Below are positions 1 through 8,721 of a stretch of 64,000 bases of DNA, piece by piece; within the stretch, counting starts at the first letter, position 1, and each line of letters begins with the position of its first letter. The stretch covers positions 400,681 through 464,680 of the forward strand of contig NZ_QZFU01000041.1 of NCBI RefSeq assembly GCF_003598715.1, in the 5' to 3' direction. A program made the translations under genes and the position numbers. Below the pieces are notes generated by a model. The model searched no databases. It saw only the letters and a program-made list of their open reading frames with translations, and had not been told where the DNA came from. The stretch comes from Nocardia panacis (GTDB lineage Bacteria; Actinomycetota; Actinomycetes; Mycobacteriales; Mycobacteriaceae).

Positions 1-366
1 GGCGCGGGGGCCGTGCGATTGGGGCGGATCCTGGCACAGCGGCTGCGCGATGCCGGCGGGCGGGTGCCGGGGCGAATTCAGGGGCCGGAGTCGTTGACGG
101 CAAGCGAACGGCGGGTCGCGCGTTTGGCGGCGACGGGGCGGACGAATCGGCAGATCGCCGATGAGCTGTTCGTGACGCGGCGCGCGGTGGAAATGCATCT
201 GACCCAGGCGTATCGGAAGCTGGGTATCGGCGGGCGCGGCGATCTGCGGGAGGTGCTGGGGCGCGACGGCAGGCGCCAGGCTAACCAGCCGCGGAGCGCT
301 TCGAGCGCGGGGCACCCGTCATGGGTTGTAGACGCAGGTGCTGGCCGCGCTGGTAGGTCCCGCTGA
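1..366 (+). CDS. LuxR-type regulator, C-terminal part (cut by window edge)
   Basis: The reading frame is open from the first base, so the gene starts upstream of the window. The visible part holds a LuxR/GerE helix-turn-helix (about residues 30-85 of the visible protein): the LTASERRVARLAATGRTN segment, then NRQIADELFVTRRAVEMHL and an AYRKLGI recognition-helix end. This domain is typical of the C-terminus of large ATP-binding LuxR (LAL/MalT-like) regulators, but the ATPase part is not visible, so that is only a guess. The last 28 codons overlap the convergent MerR gene and look low-complexity; the true protein end may have drifted into antisense sequence. Confidence 0.75.
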   Translation, partial: GAGAVRLGRILAQRLRDAGGRVPGRIQGPESLTASERRVARLAATGRTNRQIADELFVTRRAVEMHLTQAYRKLGIGGRGDLREVLGRDGRRQANQPRSASSAGHPSWVVDAGAGRAGRSR

Positions 367-829
367 CGATCTCCTCGACCCGGTCCTGCAGGTGGGCCAG
401 GTAGTAGGGACACTCGGTGAGGGTCGGGTGCGCGCATTCGATGACGTGGCGCAGGAATTGTTTGGCCCGTTCGGCCTGCTCGATGAACCGGTCGAGTTCG
501 GCGAGCCGGGTGGCGGCGGCCTTTTGCGTCTCGTCCTTGGTGTTGGCATCGGAGACGAGTCCGGCGATCTCCTCGACGGTGAATCCGGCCTCGCGCCAGT
601 AGTCTATGGCGGCGAGTTGGTGCACGCCGGTCATGTCGAATATGCGGCGACCACCGAGTCGACCCGCGGAGCGCAGAATTCCGTGGCGTTCGTAGAACCG
701 CAGCGCCGAGGGTTGGATCTTGGTGAGCTCGGCCAGTTCACCGATATCGAATCGTATATCCCTGCTCGGCTCCCGCTCATTCTCCCGGTGTCGGCTTTGT
801 TCGGGATGGGTGTACTCGGTAGCGCTCAT
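281..829 (-). CDS. MerR-family transcriptional regulator
   Basis: 182 residues from the ATG at 829; the frame stays open further upstream, but the longer version adds unlikely low-complexity sequence. The N-terminal winged helix carries the family signature (FDIGELAELTKIQPSALRFYE, about residues 24-43), followed by a coiled helix (TRLAELDRFIEQAERAKQFL) that normally forms the dimer. A C-terminal IECAHPTLTECPYY stretch has two cysteines that could bind a metal or sense redox state; this is inference. It converges on, and overlaps by 86 bp, the LuxR gene. Its target is unknown; the divergent flavoprotein at 1087 is the nearest candidate. Confidence 0.85.
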   Translation of the reverse strand: MSATEYTHPEQSRHRENEREPSRDIRFDIGELAELTKIQPSALRFYERHGILRSAGRLGGRRIFDMTGVHQLAAIDYWREAGFTVEEIAGLVSDANTKDETQKAAATRLAELDRFIEQAERAKQFLRHVIECAHPTLTECPYYLAHLQDRVEEIVSGTYQRGQHLRLQPMTGAPRSKRSAAG

Positions 830-1049
830 CGAGTTACAGCCTACTGGAAATGTTTTGGGCCAGCCACCGTGCACTCCTGCTCGCGACCCCCTACTTCGGC
901 CGCGATCGGATGGCAAACGTTTTGTGTCGCAACCCGGTAGCGGCCCGCATCGATCCGGTCCGCGCACGCCGGTGTCGGAGATTTTCCGATAGGGGGTCGA
1001 GCCGGGGGTTCTACAACCGGGGAGCCAACCTAATTCAATCCACCAGGTA

Positions 1050-1081
1050 TTGACAATTACACCCGGTCATCGGCGGATAAT
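1050..1081 (+). promoter_or_regulatory. Candidate promoter of the flavoprotein gene
   Basis: A perfect TTGACA (1050-1055) and a GATAAT (1076-1081) lie just before the GTG at 1087. The 20-bp spacer is longer than the usual 17-18, so strength is uncertain. The -10 ends five bases before the start codon, so the transcript would be leaderless or nearly so, which is common in actinomycetes. Confidence 0.35.
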
Positions 1082-1086
1082 GAAAT

Positions 1087-2313
1087 GTGGAAGAAGCGTA
1101 TGAATACCGCAGCGGCATCAATGCGATATGGCCGGGCACCGAGCATTTGCTGCCGGAATCGGCCGTCGCGGAGCTGGCATCCCTGACCGAGGAAAACGAC
1201 CGGCGCGGTCGGCTGTCCGACCGCAGTATCGAAATACTCCGGGAGGCAGGCTACTTCGGCCTCCCGGTCCCGAGCGACCTGTCCGGCGGCAATGCCTCGC
1301 TGGTGGAGTGCTGCGCGATTCAGCGCCGCCTCGGCGCGGCCGATCCCGGACTGTCCATCGGTGTGAATATGCACATATTCTCCATGGGGTTCATGGTCGA
1401 GCACTGGAAGCGCCACCACGACGAGTCCGGGCAACTGCTCGAGCAGATCGCCCGACAGGGGCAGATCGTGGTGTCGGCCTTCGCGGAACCGGGCTTGGGC
1501 GGCAGCCTCACCCGCTCCAACTGCACGGCGCGGCGCGTCGGCGACGACTGGCTCACCAGCGGTCTGAAGGTCCCGTGCTCACTGGCCGAGCGCAGCGACC
1601 TGCTGTGTCTACAGATGATCGACGAGGCGGGCGGTCCGGAGAGTCTGCTGGTCGGGTTGGTGCCCACCGGCGCGCCGGGAATCAAGGTGGAGCGCACTTG
1701 GAACACCCTCGGCATGCGTGCCTCGGAGTCGGACACCATCAAGCTCACGGACTGTCCGGTCCCCGATGACATGATCGTGCACCGCAGCTCACCCGGTTCG
1801 CTCGGCGACGAGGTCTTCGCTGCGGGGACCGGCTGGTTCTGCGTCACCTCCACCGCCGCCTACCTGGGCGTGGCGTCGGCGGCCATCGATCACGCGCGGT
1901 CGGCGCTGACCCGTTCGCGCATCACGCATTTGAACGCCTCGCGCGCCGAGTTGCCCTCGTTCCAGAACGCGCTCGGCGAGATCCTCACCTCGGTGATGAC
2001 GATGGAGGCGGCCTGTGCCCAGCTGGCCCGGCTGCTCGACGAGGGCAAGACCGATGCGCGCAGCCTGCTGCCCGCGATGCTCGCGCTGAAGTATCAGGCG
2101 GCGGAGAAGGCGATCCACGCCGTGGAGATGACGGCCGAATTGGTGGGCGTCGCCTCGTATTCCGCGAACGGCCCGGTGACGCGGTTGATTCGGGATGTGC
2201 ACGCCGCGCGTTTCCATCCGCCGACCAATTTCGTGACCCGGCAGTTGCTGGGCCGCTGGGCGCTGGGACTGCCGTGGAATTTCGATCTCAGCGAAGTGCC
2301 GGTCGGCCAGTAG
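1087..2313 (+). CDS. Acyl-CoA-dehydrogenase-like flavoprotein without the catalytic glutamate
   Basis: 408 residues, the normal length for the acyl-CoA dehydrogenase fold. The flavin-binding middle domain is visible (VVSAFAEPGLGG; later NTLGMRASES) and so is the C-terminal helical bundle. In ordinary short- and medium-chain dehydrogenases the C-terminal loop reads YEGT, with the glutamate as catalytic base. Here the aligned loop after RDVHAAR reads FHPPTN (376-381), so that glutamate is absent, and no glutamate is obvious at the alternative isovaleryl-CoA dehydrogenase position. This is more like group D flavin monooxygenases and nitrososynthases (KijD3, DnmZ, HpaB relatives). Oxidation of a pathway intermediate or amine is inferred. 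It starts the accessory cluster and converges on the methyltransferase gene. Confidence 0.75.
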   Translation: MEEAYEYRSGINAIWPGTEHLLPESAVAELASLTEENDRRGRLSDRSIEILREAGYFGLPVPSDLSGGNASLVECCAIQRRLGAADPGLSIGVNMHIFSMGFMVEHWKRHHDESGQLLEQIARQGQIVVSAFAEPGLGGSLTRSNCTARRVGDDWLTSGLKVPCSLAERSDLLCLQMIDEAGGPESLLVGLVPTGAPGIKVERTWNTLGMRASESDTIKLTDCPVPDDMIVHRSSPGSLGDEVFAAGTGWFCVTSTAAYLGVASAAIDHARSALTRSRITHLNASRAELPSFQNALGEILTSVMTMEAACAQLARLLDEGKTDARSLLPAMLALKYQAAEKAIHAVEMTAELVGVASYSANGPVTRLIRDVHAARFHPPTNFVTRQLLGRWALGLPWNFDLSEVPVGQ

Positions 2314-2324
2314 GTTTCGAGCAG

Positions 2325-2357
2325 AAAGGGTGGGACGCGTCGCGCCCCACCCTTTTT
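2325..2357. terminator. Bidirectional intrinsic terminator
   Basis: A 10-bp perfect inverted repeat (AAAGGGTGGG / CCCACCCTTT) with an 11-nt loop sits between the convergent flavoprotein and methyltransferase genes. It is followed by T residues on the plus strand and, read the other way, by the complementary run. It should stop transcription from both sides. Confidence 0.85.
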
Positions 2358-2363
2358 CGGACT

Positions 2364-3410
2364 TCAGATCGGTTCGGCCTCGATCATCGCGAAATCGATA
2401 TGCCGGGGCAGGGCGATCATCCGGGTGAGGGCGAATCCGGCCCGCGCGCAGAGTCTCTCGTAGTCGCCGCGGGTGCGCTCCCGGCCGCCGAGCAGCAGCA
2501 TCATGCTGAGGTCGCTCAGGTAGGGGTCCTCGGTCATGGTGTGCTCGGTGGGCACCGTATCGGGCAGCACCGGTTCGACGATCAGCAGGCGCCCGCCCTC
2601 GGCCACCGCCGCGCGACAGTTGCGCAGGATGGCGACGGCGTGTTCGTCGTCCCAGTTGTGCATGACGCTCTTGATCACGTACAGATCCGAGCCTGCGGGC
2701 ACGGACTGGCGGAAGTCGCCCGCGGCGACCTTGCAGCGGCCGGAAACACCTGCGATATCGAGGATTCGGGTCGCCTGCGCGAGGCCCTCCGCGGTGTCGA
2801 AGACGACGCCGCTCGGCCCCGGATGGCGCTTGAGAATGGCCGCCATCAGTGTCCCGTCACCGCCGCCCACATCGGTGATCGCGCCGAAGCGCCCGAAATC
2901 GTAGTGATCGGGCAGGGCCGCGGTGACACCGTCGGCTCTGGTGCGCTGGCTCATGGCCGAGTTGAAGATCTCCGAGAGTTGCCCTCGCTCCGCGATGTAG
3001 TCGAAGGCGGGCCGCCCGTGCACCTCGTGGAAGGCGACCCGGCCGGTGCGCAGGCTCGTCTCCAGATTCAGCCACGCGTCCTGCATGGACTTGTCGGTGA
3101 GCAGCAGCGCGAGATCGAGCAGTGAACTCGAATCATCGCTGCGCAGCAGGGATCCGGCGGGTGCGAGCACGAACCGTCCCGGTGTGGTCTCCCGGCACAG
3201 GTCCAAGGTGGCCATGGCCCGCAGGAGTCGATTCAGCCGCTCGGCGGGAATCTCGTAGATCTTGGCCAGATCCGCCACATCCCACTCGCCATCGCCGATG
3301 GCGTCGGCGAGCCGCAGTCGCGCCGCCACCCCGACCACCTGGGTCACGATGGTGCTGAACAGGGCTCGCATGATCGTGCGCCTGGCACTGTTGTCGATCG
3401 AATTCGTCAT
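2364..3410 (-). CDS. SAM-dependent O-methyltransferase (plant-type/hydroxyneurosporene family)
   Basis: 348 residues. An N-terminal helical dimerisation domain (about 10-90) is followed by a Rossmann methyltransferase domain with SAM motif DVGGGDG (180-186). The probable catalytic base is H251 in KSVMHNWDD, as in the O-methyltransferase family 2 of antibiotic and carotenoid pathways. Two ATGs stand in tandem (3413 and 3410); the second has the better distance from the TAGG ribosome site. It lies 32 bp after the aminotransferase gene and is probably cotranscribed with it. The likely role is methylation of a phenolic or enolic hydroxyl on the cluster product; the substrate is unknown. Confidence 0.9.
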   Translation of the reverse strand: MTNSIDNSARRTIMRALFSTIVTQVVGVAARLRLADAIGDGEWDVADLAKIYEIPAERLNRLLRAMATLDLCRETTPGRFVLAPAGSLLRSDDSSSLLDLALLLTDKSMQDAWLNLETSLRTGRVAFHEVHGRPAFDYIAERGQLSEIFNSAMSQRTRADGVTAALPDHYDFGRFGAITDVGGGDGTLMAAILKRHPGPSGVVFDTAEGLAQATRILDIAGVSGRCKVAAGDFRQSVPAGSDLYVIKSVMHNWDDEHAVAILRNCRAAVAEGGRLLIVEPVLPDTVPTEHTMTEDPYLSDLSMMLLLGGRERTRGDYERLCARAGFALTRMIALPRHIDFAMIEAEPI

Positions 3411-3442
3411 CATCTGCCTAATCGCTGGTGGGGTAGGTGGAT

Positions 3443-5005
3443 TCACTGCGGGAGCAGTCGACGATCGTCCTGGTCGCGCAGGACGGCACCCAGATCGCGC
3501 AGGGCCGCGCCGATCCGCCCGACCTCGGCGTCGGCGAGATGGATGGACGGCTCGAAACGAATGAAGCGCCAACCGGGTCCGGCGGGCAGCACCCGAATCC
3601 GATGCTCGCGCAACAGATAGCCCGCGAGTACGAAGCCGAAGCTGCCCGAGGCGGCCTGTTCGCGAATGCGCTCGTTGCGCGAGGCGCTCAGGTCCGCGAT
3701 CTCGATGGCCAGCATGAGTCCGAGCCCGCACACCTGAGTGATCAGCTCCGGGAATTCGGCGCGCACGGCCTCGAGTTCGGCGATCAGCCTGGCGCCGAGC
3801 TCGTCGGCCTTGCGGTAGGCGGCGCCGCCATCGGCCTCGAGCATGTCGAGCACCTTCAGCGCGATATGCCCGGAGAACCCGTCTTTGGCGAAGGTCGAGC
3901 TGTGGATGACCTCGAATTCCGGTCGGAACCGGTCCCGGCGGATGAGCGCCACCGAATTCTTGGCGATCCCGCCGCCGATGCTCTTGGCCAGCGTGATGTA
4001 GTCGCCGGTCAGGCCGAGGCGCGAACTGGCCAGCAGCGCGCCCGCGCGACCCAGCCCGCTCTGCACCTCGTCGGTCACCAGTGGGCAACCCAGTGCCACG
4101 CAGGTCTTCTCGATCTCGCGAGCCAGTTCCGGCGCGACCGGGATCAGGCCGGCGCCACCGCGAATCGGTTCGACGAAGAAGGCCGCGACAATCGGGAAGT
4201 CCCGCTCCACCACCTGCACGGTGGCGCCGTCGAGCACCAGGTCGAGCAGGAATTCCCGCTCGTCGGCGACGATCTGCGCGAGCGCGTCGGGGCGGTCGAC
4301 CGGGACGAAGCGCGCCGCCGAGGCCAGCCCGACGAACGGCGTGCGCCACTGTTCGTTCTGGGTCAGCTGAATACTGCCGATCAGCTTGCCGTGGAAGGCG
4401 TGCTCCAGCGTCAGGTAGATCGGTCGCTTCGCCAGCCGCTCGGCATTCCACTTCTGGACCGCCGCGAGGGCCGCCGCGACGGGGAGTTCGGCCGAGATAT
4501 GCGGTCCCGGCGCGATTTTCGCGCTGCCCGCGCGGAGCGCCGCTCGGGCCTGGGCGATATTCTCGCCGATCTCCGCGCTCAGCACGGCGATGCGCGCGCG
4601 GCGCTCGAGTTCGGCGTGCTTCATGCAGATCTCGATCGCCTCGGCCCCGCTGTTGCCGAATATCGCGATATACGAGTCGTCGGTGCGCAGCTCGCGCCTG
4701 ATGGCCGTATTGAGCGCGGCGGCAACACGATTGGCGTGCGGCTGGTGCGACAGTTGGGCGTGCACCGGAATCTGCGCGTCCAGAATCTGTTTCGCGGCGG
4801 CCACTATTTCCGGATTGTTGTGTCCGAAGATCAGGGAACCGAAGCCGCAGGCGAGATCGAGGACCGGCACCTCCCGACCGTTCTCGTCGAGGTAGAACAC
4901 GGTATCGCCCGCCGCGCGCACATATTCGACCCCGAGACCCATGGCGGTCAGCCATTCGTTGAGATAGGCATCCGCGTACTCGGGATCGCCTGCCGAAGGG
5001 CTCAT
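3443..5005 (-). CDS. Class III PLP-dependent aminotransferase with an internal insertion
   Basis: 520 residues, about 80-90 longer than usual. The start at 5005 is set by a strong AAAGGGGTGG site. Fold type I landmarks are present: IFGNSGAEA, AFHGKLIG, the TDEVQSGLGR segment with Asp312, and the Schiff-base Lys341 in ITLAKSIGGG. The extra length falls mainly between GAEA and the AFHG block (about 130-200), a helical insertion absent from ornithine and acetylornithine aminotransferases. It should transfer an amino group to an aldehyde or ketone intermediate. It is divergent from the FAD oxidase at 5271, which could supply such a carbonyl substrate. Confidence 0.9.
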   Translation of the reverse strand: MSPSAGDPEYADAYLNEWLTAMGLGVEYVRAAGDTVFYLDENGREVPVLDLACGFGSLIFGHNNPEIVAAAKQILDAQIPVHAQLSHQPHANRVAAALNTAIRRELRTDDSYIAIFGNSGAEAIEICMKHAELERRARIAVLSAEIGENIAQARAALRAGSAKIAPGPHISAELPVAAALAAVQKWNAERLAKRPIYLTLEHAFHGKLIGSIQLTQNEQWRTPFVGLASAARFVPVDRPDALAQIVADEREFLLDLVLDGATVQVVERDFPIVAAFFVEPIRGGAGLIPVAPELAREIEKTCVALGCPLVTDEVQSGLGRAGALLASSRLGLTGDYITLAKSIGGGIAKNSVALIRRDRFRPEFEVIHSSTFAKDGFSGHIALKVLDMLEADGGAAYRKADELGARLIAELEAVRAEFPELITQVCGLGLMLAIEIADLSASRNERIREQAASGSFGFVLAGYLLREHRIRVLPAGPGWRFIRFEPSIHLADAEVGRIGAALRDLGAVLRDQDDRRLLPQ

Positions 5006-5270
5006 TTGCCACCCCTTTCTATGATCGGTATCGGACACCATTACAGTCGTTGGTCGCCCGGCGTTCAACGGGCTTAAATCGCTGGATATAAACCGGTATT
5101 CCAACCAATGGCATATTGTTCGGCGGCCCGCCTGCCTGCGAGGGTGTGGTGGTGGTTCGAACGGTCCGGGACAGCTCCGCGCTGGGCGGAAACGCCTGCT
5201 GCCCTGTGGGATCCGGTGCCGGATCACCGAGTCGAGCCTGCGCACCGCACCGTTGGATAGGGAGAATGCC

Positions 5271-6797
5271 ATGACGGACTATCTGACCGAGGACTATGCG
5301 GCCGACGCACTCGCCGACTCCATTGTCGTCACCCCCGGTGATGCCCGATACGACCTGCTGGCTCGGGCCGACAATTATCGATTCGTGGCCAGGCCGGACT
5401 ATTTCCACCTCGTGCACTCCGCCGATCAGGTGGAGCGGGCGCTCGGCGCGGCCGTCGCCGCGGGCAAGCGCGTCACGGTTCGCTCGGGTGGACACTGCGG
5501 CGAGGATTTCGTGGCCGCCCCCGATGTCGAGGTGATCATCGATCTGTCGCCGATGTCGCGCGTCGGATTCGATCCGCGCCGGAATTCGTTCTTCATCGAA
5601 CCGGGGGCGTCCATCGGTCCCGCGCTGCGCACGCTGTTCCGGAATTGGGGCGTCACCCTGCCCGCCGGATTCTGCATGGGTGTCGGTGCGGGCGGCCATA
5701 TCTGCGGCGGCGGCTACGGACCGCTCTCGCGCCTGTTCGGCCTGACCGTGGACTATCTGGAGGCGGTCGAGGTGGTCGTGGTCGACGAGCACGGCGCGAC
5801 CGCGACGGTTACCGCCACCCGCGCCGAAGACGATCCCAATCGCGACCTGTGGTGGGCGCACACCGGCGGCGGCGGCGGGAATTTCGGTGTCGTGACCCGC
5901 TATTGGCTGCGGGCGCCCGGCGCCGAGGCCACCGATCCGGCGCTGCTGCTGCCGCGCCCGCCGAGCACCGTGCGGATCGTCGAGGTGCAGTGGCCGTGGG
6001 AGAACCTGTCCGAATCCGCCTTCGTCCGCCTGGGCACCGCCTTCCAGCGCTGGCAGTTGGCGAACAGCGCCCCGGACTCGCCGAATATCGGCCTCTACGC
6101 CCTGCTGCGCTGCATGCACCGGTCGGCCGGACATCTGGCCATGCACGCGCAGATCCCGGACGGACCGGACGCGGGCCGCCGCATGGACGAGTTCCTCGCC
6201 GAACTCGCCTGCGGGGTGCCACCTTCGGTGCGACGCCAGACTCTGCCCTGGCTCGCCGCCGCCCGCTATCTCGCGGTGCCCGATACCGGCCCGTGGGCGA
6301 TCGCGGTGCGACGCAAGGTGAAATCCGCCGACCTGCGCGCCGCGCACACTCCGGAGCAATTGCGCGCGGCCTACCGGCATCTGTCGAATCCGGCTTACAC
6401 CGGCCCGAATTCGTCGATGGAGTACATCGGCTACGGCGGTCGGGTCAATACGGTCGGGCCGTCGCAGACCGCCATCCCGCGCGGAGCCATCCTCAAGACC
6501 TTCTTCATGACGTCCTGGAACGATCCCGCCGAGGACGATGCGCACCTGACCTGGCTGCGCGAGATCTACCGCGACATCTATGCCGAGACCGGCGGCGTCC
6601 CGGTCCCCAACGAGGTCAATACCGGTGCGTACATCAACTATCCGGATATCGATCTCGCCGATCCGGAATGGAACACCTCCGGCGTCCCGTGGTCGACCCT
6701 GTACTACGGCGCGAATTACCCACGCCTGCAACAGATCAAGGCGCTATGGGACCCCCGGAATGTGTTCCGGCACGCCCTTTCGATTCGTCCTGCCTGA
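5271..6797 (+). CDS. Bicovalent FAD oxidoreductase, berberine-bridge-enzyme type
   Basis: 508 residues from the ATG at 5271, preceded by GGATAGGGAG. An N-terminal FAD-binding (PCMH) domain is followed by a substrate domain and a C-terminal BBE motif (NYPRLQQIKALWDPRNVF). Two residues known to anchor FAD covalently are both present: His75 in RSGGHCGEDF and Cys145 in GGHICGGGYG. Enzymes with this double link (GOOX, AknOx, GilR, TamL) oxidise alcohols or close rings with oxygen, giving peroxide. Here it probably oxidises a tailored intermediate. No signal peptide is seen, so it acts in the cytoplasm. The 3' end overlaps the convergent MFS gene by 62 bp. Confidence 0.92.
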   Translation: MTDYLTEDYAADALADSIVVTPGDARYDLLARADNYRFVARPDYFHLVHSADQVERALGAAVAAGKRVTVRSGGHCGEDFVAAPDVEVIIDLSPMSRVGFDPRRNSFFIEPGASIGPALRTLFRNWGVTLPAGFCMGVGAGGHICGGGYGPLSRLFGLTVDYLEAVEVVVVDEHGATATVTATRAEDDPNRDLWWAHTGGGGGNFGVVTRYWLRAPGAEATDPALLLPRPPSTVRIVEVQWPWENLSESAFVRLGTAFQRWQLANSAPDSPNIGLYALLRCMHRSAGHLAMHAQIPDGPDAGRRMDEFLAELACGVPPSVRRQTLPWLAAARYLAVPDTGPWAIAVRRKVKSADLRAAHTPEQLRAAYRHLSNPAYTGPNSSMEYIGYGGRVNTVGPSQTAIPRGAILKTFFMTSWNDPAEDDAHLTWLREIYRDIYAETGGVPVPNEVNTGAYINYPDIDLADPEWNTSGVPWSTLYYGANYPRLQQIKALWDPRNVFRHALSIRPA

Positions 6798-8004
6798 CCG
6801 GAGCGTGGTTCGGATAGCCCCGTGCGGCGACCGCCGCGACCACGGTCCCCAATGCCGCGAAGACCACCGAGGCGACCGTGACGGCGACGAAGCCGAAACA
6901 CTCCGCCGCCCACATCCCGATCGGCACCACGATCGCCCGACCCATACCGGTCATCGACATGGGCACGGTGAAATCGGTTGCTGCCGAGGAGTTCCGGACC
7001 AGATCCATCGATACCGTCGAGGTCCAGGTCAGCTTCGCGCCATAGATCACGGCCATCGCGATCAGCGCGGGTGTCGTGAGCCAACCGTGGTCCTGGCCCG
7101 CCGCGAGGGGGATTGTGGCCGCCACCGCGAGGGTGCTGAGCACTCCCATCGCCACCGCCGGGCCGCGGCGACCATAGCGGGCGATGATCGCCCCGGCGGC
7201 CAGTGCGGCGAGGATCTGCCACACGATGGCCACGGTGTACTGGATGAATCCGACGCGCTCGGTGGTCCAGCCGACCCCCATCAGCATCGCGGTCTGTGGC
7301 GCGCTCGCCACCCAGTCGCCGAGCAGATACAGCGGCAGCACGACCAGCGACCACAGTGCCGTCTTCGGCCGCCGCAGATAGGTGACCAGCGCCCGCCACG
7401 CCACCCGACTGCTCGCGGCGATCTGCGCGGTCGGCTCGTCGAATCGGGCCAGCACCGCCAGCGGAATCACGAAAACCGCTGCGAGACAGCACAGCATCGG
7501 CACCCAGCCGACGCTCGCGTAGAGCAGCACCGCACCGCCGGTCCCGATGATCATCGACAGGCTGGCCGCCGCGGTCTGCAAGCCATTGGCGACACCGTGT
7601 TCGGCGGGGGCGAGGATGCGGATGGACAGCCCGCTGATCGCGGTGTCGTGGAAGGCCGACAGCACCAGCACGACCGTCATGATCATCAGCGTCGCACCCA
7701 GATCCGCGACCGGATCGACGGTGGTCAATGCCAGCAGTGTGAGGATCAGCGCGACCTGAGTGCACATGAGCCAGCCGCGATAGTGCCCATAGGAGGCCGA
7801 ACCGTAGCGGTCGACGATCGGCGCGATCAGAAAGCGACTGAAATAGACGATGCCCAGCAGGTTGATCATCCCCACCGTGCCCAGGGAGACGCCGCGACCG
7901 AGCAGGATGGTGCCCAGCGCACCGAAGAAGAATGAATAGCCGATATCCGAGACCAGATACAGCGAACTGATGACCGCCAAGCGATACGGGTAGGACCCGT
8001 TCAC
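6736..8004 (-). CDS. Major facilitator transporter, 12 membrane segments
   Basis: 422 residues starting at a GTG (8002-8004) with an excellent AAGGAGG site. Hydrophobic segments are spread over the whole protein, with an arginine-rich loop in the middle (about residues 205-215) as usual for MFS. The general look is AmpG-like or drug-efflux-like. It is divergent from a TetR gene, and a 21-bp palindrome lies between them, so it is probably repressed by that TetR and induced by the exported compound. Export of the cluster product is the simplest guess; substrate and direction are not shown by sequence. Confidence 0.88.
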   Translation of the reverse strand: MNGSYPYRLAVISSLYLVSDIGYSFFFGALGTILLGRGVSLGTVGMINLLGIVYFSRFLIAPIVDRYGSASYGHYRGWLMCTQVALILTLLALTTVDPVADLGATLMIMTVVLVLSAFHDTAISGLSIRILAPAEHGVANGLQTAAASLSMIIGTGGAVLLYASVGWVPMLCCLAAVFVIPLAVLARFDEPTAQIAASSRVAWRALVTYLRRPKTALWSLVVLPLYLLGDWVASAPQTAMLMGVGWTTERVGFIQYTVAIVWQILAALAAGAIIARYGRRGPAVAMGVLSTLAVAATIPLAAGQDHGWLTTPALIAMAVIYGAKLTWTSTVSMDLVRNSSAATDFTVPMSMTGMGRAIVVPIGMWAAECFGFVAVTVASVVFAALGTVVAAVAARGYPNHAPVRQDESKGRAGTHSGGPIAP

Positions 8005-8024
8005 ATCGCCTCCTTACCGAGGGT

Positions 8025-8045
8025 CGACTGACCGCCAGTCAGTCG
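8025..8045. promoter_or_regulatory. TetR operator in the MFS/tetR divergent promoter
   Basis: A 21-bp near-perfect palindrome with arms CGACTGAC and GTCAGTCG, centred at 8035. It lies 20 bp upstream of the MFS start and 50 bp upstream of the tetR start. A second copy sits at 8746-8766, before the ABC genes. Confidence 0.8.
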
Positions 8046-8095
8046 GCGGGTGAATAATCGACCCGTCACCGGGTGCGAGGAATCTGGAGGAACAG

Positions 8096-8650
8096 GTGGT
8101 GCGGACCAAGCCGAGCGCACAGCGCCGCAGCGAATTGCTCGACGCAGCACAGTCGCTCGTGCTCCGCGGGGGAGTGGACGCGCTGACCGTCGATGATGTG
8201 ACCAGCGGGGCAGGGGTCGCCAAGGGCACCTTCTATCTGCATTTCGCCAATAAGAACGTCCTCATCGATGCGCTGCGCGACCGCTACGTGCGGCGCTTTG
8301 TCGATTTGCAGGACGCGGCGGCGCGCTCCGTCGACGGAATCGCCCGTGTCGAGCAGTGGATGCTGGTCGGCATCACCGAATATCTCGCCGATATCCGCCT
8401 GCACGATCTGCTGTTTCACTACTCGTCCCGCCCCGAGGAACCCACGCCCGATCGTGCCGTCGAGGCGCTGCGCGAGTTGATCGGGGAGATCGGGGCCGAG
8501 GTGCCCCACCCGGAGGCGACGGCGGTGGTGCTCTACCACACCATGCACGGCATCGCCGACCACATCGTGCACCATCCCGAGGACAGGTCGCGCATGTTGG
8601 AAGAGGCCGCCAGAACCTGTCGCGCGCTGCTGCCCATTCCCGTGAAGTGA
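8096..8650 (+). CDS. TetR-family repressor of the neighbouring transporters
   Basis: 184 residues. The N-terminal TetR helix-turn-helix is clear (LTVDDVTSGAGVAKGTFYLHFANK, about 31-54), followed by a helical ligand-binding domain. Start is at one of two tandem GTGs (8096 or 8099) after a GGAGG site. Location between MFS and ABC transporter genes, with the same palindrome before each, makes it the likely repressor of itself, the MFS pump and the ABC pair, released by a ligand made by or sent through the cluster. The ligand cannot be read from sequence. Confidence 0.92.
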   Translation: MVRTKPSAQRRSELLDAAQSLVLRGGVDALTVDDVTSGAGVAKGTFYLHFANKNVLIDALRDRYVRRFVDLQDAAARSVDGIARVEQWMLVGITEYLADIRLHDLLFHYSSRPEEPTPDRAVEALRELIGEIGAEVPHPEATAVVLYHTMHGIADHIVHHPEDRSRMLEEAARTCRALLPIPVK

Positions 8651-8721
8651 TTGCGGCGCCGCGTCTTTAGTCGAAACGGGTGCGGCGCGATCCCGGATCG
8701 ATCCGGATCTGTCCTTGACCA

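Noticed and set aside
2364..5012. An 882-codon minus-strand open frame covering the methyltransferase and the region upstream
   Set aside because: Only the last 348 codons have methyltransferase features. The upstream part is an Arg-rich shadow of the aminotransferase gene read in another frame.
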